Source: Spongilla lacustris (taxonomy: Eukaryota; Porifera; Demospongiae; Spongillida; Spongillidae). From it: a stretch of 64,000 nt of DNA. The stretch is taken from NCBI GenBank assembly GCA_949361645.1, contig OX442434.1, forward strand, positions 3,029,672 to 3,093,671. The letters run 5' to 3'. The notes beneath the pieces were generated by a model. That model did no database searches and was not told the DNA's origin. It saw nothing but the letters and a program-made list of their open reading frames with translations. The translations under genes were made by a program, and so were the position numbers. Shown one piece after another: positions 1-11,969 of the stretch; within the stretch, counting starts at the first letter, position 1; every line of letters begins with the position of its first letter.

Positions 1-2714
1 CTCTTGGAGACTTCCTTCCAAACATTCAGCAAAGTAAGTAGGTACTTTCAAAAAGATAGAAGAAATTATGCAGCACTACAGAGAAATCAGGTAAAATGTA
101 GATATAGAGCATGTTCAAATCTACCATAAAGTACTTTTCTTGTCTACTTTGGCAGGGAAGAATTAAAAGGATGACTTGAATAATACGAGGATAGCAGACA
201 AGAAATCTTGATGTTGCTTTTCCATGTGATTATTAGCATGTAACAATCACTATTCCATTTTTAGATCCTATCATAAGTGAATTGTTTCACTCATGTACAT
301 TGCATTTTTAGCACTAGATGCCAAATGTTCATGCAATATTGGATTCTTTTATTATATTATTACTTTTTGCTAGCAATCGTAATACAGCAATGAAATTCCC
401 TTCATCATATGCAAAATCAATATTGTCCCGTTGGTGACCTTGCAAACCAATTCTTTGCCTTGTACATAAAAGAATACCATCAATTCTTAGCATTTTTCAA
501 ATCCATAATGTGGCTGTCAATTCATCTAGCAGAATTCAACCATGCCTTCTTAAATTCATATGCACAACTGGTCAACTGCTCATAAATGAGAATCTTTCTT
601 AATTGGAATGTTTTCACAGATTTAATTTCTTGGACTTATCAAGTTATATTTTGTAAATAGTGAGCACACAAACGCGCCTAAACTACACTTTGAGATAGAA
701 ACAAAATGCATAGCAGGACCAAACCTCCTGGCCTTGTCATCTTTCATCAATACTATAACGGTACCATTTATAATCATGAAGCCAACGTCTCTGAAATAAA
801 TTTAATCTGTTTCCTTTTCCTTCCTCCAGCAACACTAAAACATTTTCAGCCAGCATCTGCAAGCCTCTCTTGTTCAGATATCAGAAACTGATACCGTTCA
901 TTTTCTTGTCTGTCTGATCGCATCTTGTATAGGGCATCCTGAGCAGGATCCTATTCCTCCGTTCAGAGGGGGTATAAACCCATCATTTACTGGAGATGCT
1001 GATTGAGATCTAGGCCTGCTTCCAGATCAGAATCTGTATCATCAGCCACAGATTGGGATTAGCAGGATACATTTATTTACTGATTGCTCGCTGTCATCGT
1101 GATTTTCAGGACCTTTGAGTATTACACTTCACTCGCGCAACAATCACTACAAAATGTCCTATGAGTTTCCTGGACCAGCGCGTACCATGTTTTAAACGCA
1201 GTTGATTATAATGCATGTATCTCTATGATCGAGCCTTGAAAAGTACGTAGGGGACATTGTTCCCCCTCTAGCCATTACGCCACTGAGCAGCACTGCAGGG
1301 CCGTACAACGTAGCCACCCTACAGTAAGTGGTCCAGTTATAATAATTGCATGGCGTACGGGAGAAGGGGCTGAGTATATTAAATTTATTTTTCATGTGTG
1401 CATATCATGTGAATTTAAATCGTACGCTCGCGCTATATTATCTCTGATAACACTCTCCGAATGCGTGCGACTTAGAGGTCATGAATGGTAACTTTTTTTT
1501 TCCGGTGGGAAAAAGAAAAAGTGGTCGGTCAAGAAGGAAGAACCGGACTGGAGCAGAAATAATAATCCCTGACTGGAGGCTAGGCTGCAGCCCTGGTCTT
1601 GCAATTATGTGATACATGTAGCTGTTATCTTTCAGTCGCACGGCTCGGCCCTTCGTGAACTGCGTCTCGGACGTTTCGACGGTCTCCTAGGGACGACCCG
1701 GATAGCCGGCGTTTCCGAACCGTCGTTGCAAGTACTCCCGCCTGCGGCCGTGCCGCAGGTGGAGGTGATCGTTGCGAGAGCTACCTGTATCATAGATATT
1801 AAAGTTCTATTATCTATGTTTAACGTTTTTTTCTTTTGTGAGCGGTTAATTAATTAATTGAGTTCTTAGAAGATAACTTTAATCAATGAATCATTTATCG
1901 GTTGTGCATGTGAAACATTTTCCCGTTACTACATAGCAGCTGCCGTACAGGGAGGACGAAGGCATGGACCAGGTGAGAGTGCGCACGCTCACTTGTGCAC
2001 AATTGACGGGCCTTGTGTTTAGGACGAGCTTCTTCTCGGAACAGATGATGGCATATCGGATTTTACTTACCTGTAAGTATCGGTTTAGAACAATGGCACG
2101 GAAGTGTGTGCCGTGTCCAATTTACTTGTCTAAATGTCTCTGTAGCAGTTTTAAAACGTGTACCTACTGTACCTGTGTACCAGGCTACTACTGCATGTGC
2201 TTGCATGCGACTACAAACAGGTTCGGGTTAAACTTTGTTCTGTATGATAATAGGCTTGCATCCATTTTTCACGTTAGAGTTGCATTAGATGGAAATCCAT
2301 TTTATTTTTTATTTTTTTACTCTGCTACCGTTGCGTATAAAATTCTTTTGATTTGATGGCTATGTTTTCGCGGTGTCTTTGAATGAGCAGGGTGCACCTT
2401 GTAATTATTATTCAGCACTGGAATTAGTTCCTTTATTTTGGTACATTTATTCATTTCTAAGTACATGTCAGTGTACGTTTCAGTTAAATTATCCACATCT
2501 GCCCTAAAATATTTTAATAATTGTTACAGTTGGATATATGTACACTGTACATGTATGTGTACACTGTATATGAATGGCACCTTCATGCACTTTTCACATG
2601 CGACCTATAGATTTTTTTTTCTGTGCAATGAAACAGGGAACTGTACAGCACAATTGAAATCAAATGATCTCACTTTTGTATTTCCTTATGACCCCCACCC
2701 ACCTTCTCCCACAG
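1..2714. other. 5' flank without a convincing gene
   Basis: No recognisable coding exon was found. Positions about 1620-1790 are clearly richer in GC and CpG than their surroundings and could be the promoter or 5' UTR of the plus-strand gene whose exons start at 2715. An ATG at 1964 is followed after three codons by a good splice donor (CAG|GTGAGA). That exon would end in phase 0, whereas the acceptor at 2715 needs a two-base carry-over, so I do not join them. The true first coding exon was not located. Confidence 0.4.
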
Positions 2715-3715
2715 AAATGGAGATGATATTGATGCATTGTTGGATGATGATCCCTCCAATGCCAATGCACTACAGAACCAACATTTTTCTTTGGAGGAGA
2801 TCATTTCTCTGCCCTCTACTTCACTGCAGTCTACAGCTTCAGACAATCCTTCCATATTTCAACCACTATCGCAATCATGTTCTGCTAAAGAATCGTGTTT
2901 TTCAATTGTTTCCCAACAAAGTTTGGACGTTTCATTTTTTAGTCAGCCTGTCTTGACTTCCATGTCGAATTCATCTCATCAATCTATCCTAACTCCAAAT
3001 TCCCATCATCAGTCTGTCTTAACATGTGCCCCAAAGTCCCTGCTTCAGGCAACACCAATTTCTGTTCCAAACTCCTTACATTGTACTGTTTCAATCCCCG
3101 TTCTGTCCTTTCCTTACCAAAGTCAACATGGTGTGGCCTCTGGCCAGTCGTCACCTGCAGTGTCTTCACTTAGAGTACACAGCTCATCCCAACCTTGTGC
3201 ATCTCACAATCCTCTTCCACAGCAACATTCTGGCCCCCAGTATGAACAAAGCATTGGAATGGGACCATGTTCTGATGAACAGTGCCTCAGTATGGGACCA
3301 TGTTCCGATGAACAGAGCCTTGGTAATGGACCATCTTGTGATGAACAGAGCCTCGGTATGGGACCATCTTCTGATGAGCAGAACCTCAGTATGGGTCCAT
3401 TGGGAACAACTGACACCCTTGGGAATTTCTCTTCCTGTAACTATACACTTGAGCCATGTTCTCCAGGACCATTTTCTCCAGGACCATTTTCTCCAGGACC
3501 ATTTTCTCCAGAGCTGCCGCCTTCTTCAGGCTCACCTACTCCTTGTTCGCCTGTTTCTGGAGCGTCCACCCAACCATCTCTCTTGTGTTGCAAAGCTGTT
3601 TCAACTTCAAGCCAGTTATCACTTCCCAGTGAATCTGTCGGCACCTCTTCAGTACCTGATAGTCCACTGAAAACCAGTCCTGTGAAGAAGCTCATTCGTC
3701 TCAGTGGATCTACAC
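2715..3715 (+). CDS. Internal exon, Ser/Pro-rich low-complexity protein (plus-strand gene, exon A)
   Basis: A 1001-bp open exon lies between an acceptor (cccacag) and a donor (GTATGT). It opens with the acidic stretch NGDDIDALLDDDPSNANAL and then becomes Ser/Pro/Gln-rich and apparently disordered. It holds five imperfect 12-residue repeats of the type SMGPCSDEQSLG (about 3255-3405) and four FSPGP repeats (about 3468-3512), and ends in a basic segment (SPVKKLIRL). The exon enters with one base of a split codon and leaves with one base (C), which joins in frame to the exon at 4424. I do not recognise the family. An acidic-then-disordered composition with basic tail is common in nuclear regulators, but that is only a guess. 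Reading from position 2438 through the upstream intron gives a shadow ORF in another frame. Confidence 0.75.
3258..3410 (+). repeat. 36-bp coding tandem repeat (about 4-5 units)
   Basis: Successive units encode GMGPCSDEQCL, SMGPCSDEQSL, GNGPSCDEQSL and GMGPSSDEQNL. The unit length is a multiple of three, so copy-number change keeps the frame. The units differ by a few bases each. Confidence 0.85.
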
Positions 3716-4423
3716 GTATGTAGTACACCTATTGTACAGCATGCACAGTTGTGTAAGTTGTGCAGTGTTTTGTTCAGCATTGTGTATTTTTACACATGTA
3801 GATCATCTAGCATTGGCGTTGTGTCTAAATCTATTGTGCAGCTTAAAAACACCACACATGGTGGTGAATCTATCTGATTTGGGTTGTTTTATTCATTGGT
3901 AACAGTGAAATTGGAGAGCTGATTTGTGCTTGCGGCCTTTATTTTTGTAGCAGCTAAGTAGTAATTCTTAATTTTTGTGGATTACCCAAGAATGAAAACA
4001 TCATGCCACAAAATATTTTTAACTCTTCTTCCGCTCTTTATTACACATTGGATGTGTCCTCCTCCCTTTAAACATAGAGATCATGCTATCTTTCTAGAAA
4101 TGTGTGCGATATCTTCATCTTTTAAATGCTGGACTGGTGCCGCTTATGGGTTGTAACATTGGGTGGCTCTCTTTGGCACTCTAAAAATACATCAGCTGAT
4201 CTTTCCCTCATTTCCTGATAAATGTGACGTCTTTGTATACAACGCAACCTCTCATTCTCGTGATCTTTCATCTCTACTTTTATAATGCTTCTACTTGTAA
4301 TTTTCGTAGGATGTATAACAAACCGAAATTTAGTGACACAAAGATTTAAGGAATTACAGTATTCTGATGTGCATTCAATTTACTTGTGTACTTGAATTTC
4401 TGATCATGTTGCTTTACATTTAG

Positions 4424-4540
4424 GTTTTTCTGCAGTTCCGCATAAACTTCCAACTGTTGCTGTGCCTGCGCGGGCACAGAAAATTGGCAAAGCCAAAACA
4501 ATGTTTAATTCAAAGTCTGTTAAGTGTCTTGCTTCTGCAG
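4424..4540 (+). CDS. Internal exon B of the same plus-strand gene
   Basis: A 117-bp exon is bounded by acatttag and GTGAGT. Joined to the previous exon the split codon C|GT gives Arg, and the reading continues FSAVPHKLPTVAVPARAQKI and on to KCLASA with many Lys residues (KIGKAKTMFNSKSVK). It ends with one base (G). This exon is too short to stand out as an ORF; the support is matching phase on both sides and good splice consensus. Confidence 0.65.
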
Positions 4541-4725
4541 GTGAGTCATTTTGATATGTGCAATATTTTTATAACCAGGTCTTAGTAATTATCTTCATGT
4601 CATTTTCATTGTAAGATGCCCATTTTCATTGTAAGGTGAGATTTGTTGAAAGAATGACCATTATCACCATATTTTACAGTCTATTTCCACTTGCACAAAT
4701 ACATGTACATGTATATGTACCATTC

Positions 4726-5052
4726 TACAGTATGTGTCAAAAGGTTGGCACAACGTATTATACTGATGTTAAGATCGTATAATAATATGATCGTAATGTA
4801 AATAATTACATTCACTATGTTCGTATTTCATTGCTTTATAACCATTATGTTACGTTATTATTTCTAGTGAGGCATTGTTTGTGTAAGCATCTCATGTTTG
4901 TTTTTACGAGGCATTAAAACACCCGCGCTTAAGTTTTTTTACGTAGTGCTTTCTGTTTATGCGATTAACGTAACATACAATGTACTACGATTATAATGTA
5001 ATGCGATTGTAGCGTAATGCATTGTGCCAACTCTGTATTGATGCATACTGTA
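4726..5052. mobile_element. MITE, family with TACAGTATG...GTTGGCACAA ends
   Basis: The left end (TACAGTATGTGTCAAAAGG then TTGGCACAACGTATTA) is imperfectly inverted at the right end (TGCATTGTGCCAACTCTG, then ATGCATACTGTA). The inside is AT-rich and non-coding, with subterminal words such as TACGATTATAATG and GATTGTAGCGTAATG. Fragments of the same family lie near 18588-18665, 19890-19950, 22373-22404 and 23440-23480. Confidence 0.55.
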
Positions 5053-5110
5053 CATTGAAGTAACAAATACACTGTATTTGTACTGAAACCTCACATAATT
5101 TACAAGTACA

Positions 5111-5935
5111 TGGGACAGTGTCCAGCAAAATTGGGCTTGTGGGGTTATAATTTTATCACTATAAAAATTGCACGTTGTACTAAACAACACATCTTCACGA
5201 CGGTACTACCTTTTCCTTCCAAATTTCATACACTTGTTCCCACACCATTTCTCTGTGTGTAAATTGATTTTTGTGATCTGCACCTTTTCCGTGCCGTGGA
5301 TACAACAATCGTTAACCCCGCGGGTTAGAAATCCACATTTCTCCACGTACGAGTGTTGAAAACGTGTCAAATTCGGAGTGTGCATAGAGGAGTCCTGTAG
5401 CTATTGATTTGTTCTGTTTGTTAGTTTCTGAATCATCCTTTACGGAGATACAGTTGAGCAAACTACGGGCACATTTTCCCGCTTGATTCGCGCCAATGAT
5501 ATAATCACCGCCTTCCCATTCACTGAGCGGGACGCGATTTGCCAAAATCATTGGCGCAAATCAAGCGGGAAAACGTGCCCGTCATTTGTTCAACTGTATC
5601 TCCATAACGGATGATATAGAAATTAACGAACAGAACAAATCAATAGCTACAGGACTCTTCTATGTGCAACCCGAATTTGACGTGTTTTCAACCCTCGTAC
5701 GTGGAGAAATGTGGATTTCTAACCCGCGGGGTTAACGTTGTTGTATCCACGGCACGGAAAATGTGTAGATCACAAAAATCGATTTTCACACAGAGAAATG
5801 GTGTGGGAACAAGTGTACGAAATTTGAAAGGAAAACGTAGTACCGTCGCAAAGATGTGTTGTTTAGTACAACGTGCAATTTTTATAGTGATAAAATTATA
5901 ACCCCACAAGCCCGATTTTGCTGGACACTGTCCCA
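5111..5935. mobile_element. 825-bp foldback element (near-perfect palindrome)
   Basis: The left arm 5111-5500 is the near-exact reverse complement of the right arm 5547-5935, with a 46-bp spacer. Outer ends are TGGGACAGTGTCCAGCAAAA and its complement. Mismatches are scattered single bases and small indels, so the arms have diverged only slightly. Short ORFs on either strand are mirror images of each other and not genes. No convincing target-site duplication is visible. Confidence 0.85.
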
Positions 5936-6734
5936 TATATTAGCAGTGTTAGAAATAATTTGTCCCATTTGACCACTCAAAACATAAATTGCCTGATCAT
6001 TGGCCTGTATTGGCTGGACATAATCCAAATCCATAATATTGATTTTAAACTTGTAATCCAAATCTACATGTATGATATTGATTTTAAATTTGTATCAGTG
6101 AAATGTGTGCATGTATAATGCCAACCTTGTACAGTAGGGCCTAGAATAAAGATTAGATTTGTTTTGTTTAGGTAGATGAATAGGTGTGTTTTCTGTTTGC
6201 TTCATCATGTTTTGTACATTCATTTGGTGGATTGTGTCACAATCCTCTCAGAAATTAAAGTAAATTGATTAGATCCTTGAAATCATTTTAGTCCTTAACC
6301 GAAATTCAAAATCCAGATTGCAAAGCAACATTTGTTTTAAAAGTACAAGCACAAATAAAGGGGCCCACACCCACTTCAATGCTTTTCTTTCATCTGTGCA
6401 ATGCAACACTATTGCTGAATTTTTGTCTTTCAGCACTTTACAGGAGTGGTTAATATTCAAGTAAATGACTAATTCAGCAATTGATTACGTGTGCAGCCAG
6501 TTCTAAATGGTTTTAGAAAACTCAGCTCTACTTTCACACACACCCACCTCTAATGACATGATTACTATTGTTTGGTAACATGTATTTTGATTAGATATTA
6601 TCTCAAATGTTATTCATTGCAAAATATTCTCTCTGAGAAAGTTGGAGGTATATACTTATAGGATTTTATGACAATGGTGGTGTAAAAAGGAAGGGAACAA
6701 GGGATTGGAAATAAAATAACTATTCCTATATTTA
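5936..6734. other. Non-coding, AT-rich intron sequence
   Basis: I see no gene or repeat structure here apart from simple TACATGTA-type words. It lies between the foldback element and the truncated end of the DIRS element. Confidence 0.4.
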
Positions 6735-7430
6735 GCAACTGGTCTCCGGGGTAGCCAGCAGCTTTCAGCGCGTCCCATACTTTGGCAACAAACTTGCTCT
6801 TGGTGATTGGTACCTTGTTGCTATCGACGAAAAAGGCACCTATGGGTGTCGCCTTGGACATTGATGTATGCCAGAATGGCTGCTACGGGGCAGAGCTGAC
6901 AGCCCGAGCGTCCTAGGAGCATGTCGGCTCCGGTGCCGAATTGGTCACACTTGGATCTTCACAGATGGAACTTAACCATCGTCTCGGCTGATCGATCGTT
7001 AGTCACCACGTCCCCCCAACTTAAGTGTAGGGCTGGATTGTACGAGGTTTCTGCTTCGACCAGCAGCTCGCCTATGCCAGATAAAGCCAAAGAACGCTGC
7101 AGTTGCTATCGCCCAGTACGCCGTGCTGTCAGGGCCGACGGCCATATCCATTGGACTCTGTAACCGGCGACGTACGGTTACGGTAATTGGTAGGCGGGTT
7201 CTAGGTGACCTGCCCCCCAGGAATTTTTCTCTCCTTATGCCATCTAAGACCTGCTTTGGAATGGGGGGTGAGGATTGGTCCCATGGTGGTGGGAGCCTGA
7301 GGGAAAGCTGCATGCTGCACACTGCGGACAAATACAACTTGATGGTCTGGGGGGCTAAGCCATCATTTGCCAGAGCCGTCGCGAAATAGCATAATAACTT
7401 TTCTGTCACTGGAAATGGGGATAACACATT
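6735..7430 (-). pseudogene. DIRS-type tyrosine recombinase, truncated and frameshifted
   Basis: Reading on the minus strand from about 7427, the text LSPFPVTEKLLCYFATALAN and LAPQTIKLYLSAV is the N-terminal core-binding part of a DIRS tyrosine recombinase. It continues with TRLPITVTVRRRLQS and YWAIATAAFFGF, where the family usually continues LGEL. A frame change follows near 7060-7090. The matching text resumes as TMVKFHLRRSKCDQFGTGAD and then TPIGAFFVDSNKVPITKSKF with LKAAGYPGDQL. It stops at about 6735, before the H-x-x-R and catalytic Tyr part expected in this family, so the enzyme cannot be active. Confidence 0.85.
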
Positions 7431-7489
7431 ATAGTCTGTGCAAAATCCGGGAAAATGTCCCGTGTCATATGAACGGTGTGTTGATGGAG

Positions 7490-7900
7490 CTAGGCGGTCA
7501 TGACAATATTGGTGAAATGAAGCATCCAGGTTGGCGAGGTCCAGTCCCCCTGCGGGTCTAGTAGTAGCTCCACTGCCGTCTCTGGCACGTGCTCCTGATT
7601 TCTGCCGCCTCTACGAAAACGAGACAGTGTAACATGTACAACAAGCTGGGCTGCTTGCATGATCGCGATCGCAGTATCGCCACAACTGCTTGCTTGTCGC
7701 AGTAACAGAGTACTGACTGGCCGTGCCATGCTGGACCCCAGATTAGTGCTGCTAAGAGGATCGGCAGTAGCTCCTTTACGGCAATGTCGAGGTTTCGGGA
7801 CAGCACACCCCATTGCCACTGGAACCACGATGACCCATACCAAGCTCCGCAGCCCCAGGTTCCGGAGGTGTCAGAGGCGAACTGCGAAGACGCTTTAGTT
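7490..7900 (-). pseudogene. DIRS RNase H domain remnant
   Basis: Minus-strand text SRNLDIAVKELLPILLAALI followed by WGPAWHGQSVLCYCDKQAVV matches the RNase H region that sits between RT and the recombinase in DIRS elements. The domain is split over two overlapping frames between about 7806 and 7843, so at least one indel has broken it. It lies in the expected order between the RT and YR parts. Confidence 0.8.
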
Positions 7901-8027
7901 GCCAGTTATGAAATACCATTCCTTGTCGTAGTGAACGCCTTCCACCATAGTAGATCTGAATGGAAACTGCGGTTCAGGCAAATATGATGTGCGCTCCTGC
8001 TGTGATGCAGCAAAACGATTATCCGCC

Positions 8028-8716
8028 TTAAGAACGACCCTCGAGATCTCTCCGAGCACACGATTTCTTGTCACCCCAGTCTACTAGCAGCGTGCGTATG
8101 CGGTTCAGCTTCTCAGCTGGCAAACGTAACTCGCCTGCCAGTGTGTCAATGACTATGCCAAGGAAAGTGATGGTCGTGGCCGGCCCTTCGGACTTATGGG
8201 CTGCTAGGGGGATCCCTAGGTTCGAGCAGGTAAAGAGGAGCTTTTCCAGTGCTCGACAGCATTCGTCGGACCCCGGGGCGCCCAATACCACGAAGTCGTC
8301 TAGGTAGTGGTGGATGTATGGTACCCCGACTGCCTTTAGTCTCCATTCCAAAGCGTCGCGTTAAAATTAGTGAAGCCCGTAGGGAGCATGGGGTCCACGC
8401 ATAATCGACCTTCCCATTTCATCCCATGCAGCCAGCGGTCTTCGGGGTGAACTGATATGAGACGATATGCCGACTCGATGTCGATTTTGGCTAGCAGCGC
8501 TACGCGACCCAACTGAGCTGCCACTGTGGCCACATCCTCAATGGAGGTGTAATGCAATGAGCAGAGATTGGAGTTGATTCCATCGTTCATGCTGCTACCT
8601 GAGGGGTGGGAAAGGTCGGTAATTAGTCTCCATTTCCATGTGCCATGTCTCTTGGGGATGACGCCGAATCTGTTCTCATGCACGGATTTGATGTCGTCGA
8701 TGAATGGCCCTAGCAT
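8028..8716 (-). pseudogene. DIRS reverse transcriptase, frameshifted
   Basis: The first frame (8716-8336) has FGVIPKRHGTWKWRLITDLS, then VALLAKIDIESAYRLISVHP, the palm region with its first catalytic Asp. The second frame (8351-8028) has the YLDD catalytic box (HHYLDDFVVLGAPG) and TFLGIVIDTLAGELRLP. The two frames meet near 8336-8351 where a short deletion has removed part of the usual segment between LPTGF and ALEWRLK. Closest in style to DIRS elements rather than gypsy because of the accompanying CCCH Gag and tyrosine recombinase. Confidence 0.88.
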
Positions 8717-9207
8717 CCGATTGAGTCGGAGCTCTTTTGCTAGGTACTCTGTGATCGGTTAAGGGTGCTGTGTAGCCGAGAGCATGTTGCATGTGGCCCT
8801 GCACAAAGGCTTGATACTAGAGAAACCAATCCGGAAGCCCTGTCTCAAGCCAGTTCAGATGTAATTGGCGAATGCTCGATCGGGGTGGTCGCGCAAAGCC
8901 CGATTCCACTCAGAGTGTAGTAGCAGTGTAACGCCACCGTGCATGGAAAGACATTTCAGACTCCGTCCCGAGAGATGTGTATGCTTTCAGATCCAATAAA
9001 TCCTGCGTGCCTGAGTAGAGGTTGCCTGAGGGACAAGTTGTGATTGTGTGTGAGCTATGCATACCATGGCGCTAACATGCATACATGCGTTCTTTAAGCC
9101 TGCATACAGGTGATCACACTCTATTGAGTGGAGGCGCGGACTGTCATGACACGCAAGCACGGTATGTGTACATATACGATATGTGAAGTTGCTAATGCAC
9201 TAACAGC

Positions 9208-10030
9208 CTATTGTATAATACATTGAGTCAGAACTGTGCTGCTAGATGCGACCAGTCCCCGGCCGGTGGGGAGAACGCTCTCTGCCACGTTGCTGAGGTG
9301 TTGCCCTCTATTGGTTCCTTGGACATTGCATCCATAGGCACAATCCTGGCACACGTGGCGGTACTTGCATTGATGGTGGTAGCAGCGACCTGCATTATAG
9401 AGCCTGCATACTTCCTGGCTCGGTTGGGTAGACTGCCCTGTACCCATGGTATTAACGGGGTTCGAGCCGAGAGTAGGCTCAAGGGAACATGCCGAGGTGG
9501 TGTGTGAGTCGCTGAGGCAGTGGCGGCAGCGGGGGATTGCCTTGGCGTGGCCGGTGAAAGCCTCACTGTACAGCCTGGCGTTAGGTTGCGACCAGTCCAG
9601 GTCTCTGTGTGCGAGTGCTCGCGTCTGTATTGCCGATCGTATGCCACCCAAGCAGTGCCTTCAAAGTTGCGTGCCACCCACACAATCGAAGCTAGATAGG
9701 CCCATAGCTCAGGGGATTTGCCCGGGTACCGCGTCGCTAGAACAGCCGCCATTCTAGAAAAAGCACTCCATGCACTGGGAAATGTCCTGTACGAGTGCCT
9801 TGCGCCCCACTTGGCAGGGGGTGAGTTGGGTGTCAAACAGCACCAGAGGCTGGGCCTCGTCTTGCCAGGAATCTGGGAGCATGTCTGCCATCTCAATCAA
9901 GATCAAGTATCCTGCAGGACAACTTTGCCGGCAATAATGCTATCGGGTTGTACGACGTATTGCCCTGCCCGGCCAGGGGTGCCCCGGTCTCCTGCCTGGT
10001 GAGCGGAGCCGTAGACACTTGATTGTCTCC
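9208..10030 (-). pseudogene. DIRS Gag-like protein with CCCH zinc finger, frameshifted
   Basis: From about 10020 downward the minus strand reads a Gag-type region (LLPAKLSCRILDLIEMADML, then AVLATRYPGKSPELWAYLAS and NFEGTAWVAYDRQYRR). The frame changes near 9640 and continues LAHRDLDWSQPNARLYSEAF, PRCRHCLSDSHTTSAC, and the CCCH finger CRLYNAGRCYHHQCKYRHVC. This is the usual DIRS Gag layout. Sequence 8717-9207, between Gag and RT, is degraded. Confidence 0.82.
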
Positions 10031-10101
10031 GGCGGTTAAGGGGCTAAACACTGGGATGTTCAGTGAGGAGACTGCAGAGCGACAGGAGGGGAGATGGCAA
10101 T

Positions 10102-10123
10102 GGGGGGGGGGGGGGGGGGGGGG
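10102..10123. repeat. Poly-G tract (about 22 G)
   Basis: A single uninterrupted run of about 22 G lies just beyond the DIRS Gag end and is followed shortly by a run of A. Confidence 0.9.
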
Positions 10124-11969
10124 TTAAGTTGTATGAGGTAAAAAAAAAACAAGCCATTTCCCTTACAGTATCAAACGCACTCACTGTGGCTCTACATGAT
10201 GCATCTTTCTCCTGTAGCTCAGCATCCTGACTTGCTAGTTTCCAATTCTGAGATCTGCATGGTCACTGCAGCCATCAAATTCTCTTTCCAATTGCTTGAA
10301 ATGCATACCAAATCAGTCACTTCTCTTCCCAACAATACCAAAACTGGGAGATGGTTTGTGACTGCTGCTTTCACATACTACAACGACCCTCCAACTTGAA
10401 TGTTGATCCATGCTAAAGTTAGCTGATGGCATCACCATGCATACTCTGTATAAGTACATGTACCTTCTTCTGGGTCACCTTACATGATGGCACCAATGTA
10501 CTACGAACAGTAGTTTTTTGCAGCTCCTGTATCAAGTAGCATGTCGTTACCTTTGTCCCTTCCACTACTCCACCTCTATACACCCCATTCTGACGTGAGC
10601 AATCCATTATTTCTTTACCCTAGTGTGTCACTTTCCTGCACTTAGCAGCAACGGCTTGCACAAGTGAATAACATTATTATCATCATCAAAAGACCCCCTC
10701 CAACTGACTCAACCCGGCTTAAATAGTTTTTTAAAACGCTTACAATGCTCTACCAAAAGCATGCTTATACATGCATACATGTACATGTACAGTGTATAAT
10801 TAACCAGGCCTTCTGACACATCATAACTGCAATAATTGTCATACACACGTTACTCATTTTAAAACAATTATAGTGTACTGTCATACCTCACTGTAAAGTG
10901 TACTGACTCAGTTGCCATGCCTACTGTATCATCAAAGTTTGGCACCAATTGAGAGTACACATGTAGCTGCTTTAAAAGTCTAAAGGGTTAACTTGTGCTA
11001 CGGACAAGTCATCCTCCTTCCTACTGTCATCAGTATTTAACATTACCGTTTTTTCAGTATTCATCCATTACAGTATGAATTCTTTGGTAACAATACAAAG
11101 ATCCATTGATGGGAAAGATAACTATCCTTAAGTTCAGAGCTGACAACTTATTAACTGCATTATTATATTTTATGGTAGTCACAAACAGCAACTATGTCTG
11201 TTTCATTCATCAACTCCCTTTCATTATCCCCTGCACCACGTGTTCACACATAGGAAGAGGATATGCATAAGATAATATATATAGGGATTGGTAACCAGCC
11301 CACTTATATACCTGAATTCATACAAGTGCTACATATAGACATAAAATGCACTACTACAGCTGTTCTCTGAGTCCTTCACTCTTCCGTGTCTCCCTTTTCT
11401 GGTCACTCATGTCTTTCAACCCAGGCATTTGAAAAGGAGAATTCACGAATGGTAATCCACATACCATCACCATATCTAACATGGTAGCTGCACAACCCTC
11501 GTCCTGTCTAGCACTGAGAATACACCAAAAGATGACATGTCTTCATTGTTCATAATTGCCTCTGTAACTTGTGAGAAGTTTGAGTTGGCATTAAATTTAA
11601 GTTCCATAATGGGCTTGGAATACCTCAAACTCAGCATTGTTAACGCATGTACACTTTACATGTAAGTCTCCCATGATTGATAAGTTCAATTGGTAACCAG
11701 ACCACTTATGGACCATCCACACCTAAATCCGTTACCCTGAGTATTTGTGCACATCATTTCAAGAGTCTACCATCTGATGTACATGTATACAACATAGCAA
11801 CCGTTTTTTCATTGGCAAATCATCAAGTAGTATACCCCATATCTCAGGATTGGATTCATTTTTCCTCCTCAAATAATACAGTTATTTTTTTTTGTTAAAT
11901 GATAATTACGTAACCATTAAAAGGAAACATTACAAACTAAGTATACAGTACATGTAAAAAAAAAAAAGT
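10124..11969. other. Non-coding region inside the long intron
   Basis: About 1.8 kb without recognisable coding sequence. There are repeated TACATGTACATG words near 10780 and an A-run near 11956. Nothing else is supported. Confidence 0.4.

Larger units (their letters stand above)
6735..10030 (-). mobile_element. DIRS-order retrotransposon, truncated copy
   Basis: The order on the minus strand is Gag, RT, RNase H, tyrosine recombinase, which is diagnostic of the DIRS order (tyrosine recombinase instead of DDE integrase). At least four frame changes and a missing recombinase C-terminus mark a dead copy. GC content is visibly higher than the flanks, as for a recent arrival. No split direct repeats or inverted terminal repeats were recognised. 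Confidence 0.87.

Noticed and set aside
1274..1286. CATTACGCCACTG, similar to a hAT inverted end
   Set aside because: No matching opposite end was found nearby.
1609..1857. GC-rich ORF of 82 codons
   Set aside because: No family resemblance and no splice partner in phase; more likely a CpG-rich promoter or 5' UTR.
1964..2356. ORF of 130 codons, or the three-codon exon ATG GAC CAG before GTGAGA
   Set aside because: The phase does not fit the acceptor at 2715, and the rest of the ORF looks like intron sequence.
5662..5936. Opposed short ORFs in the foldback element
   Set aside because: They mirror each other across the palindrome and have no coding features.
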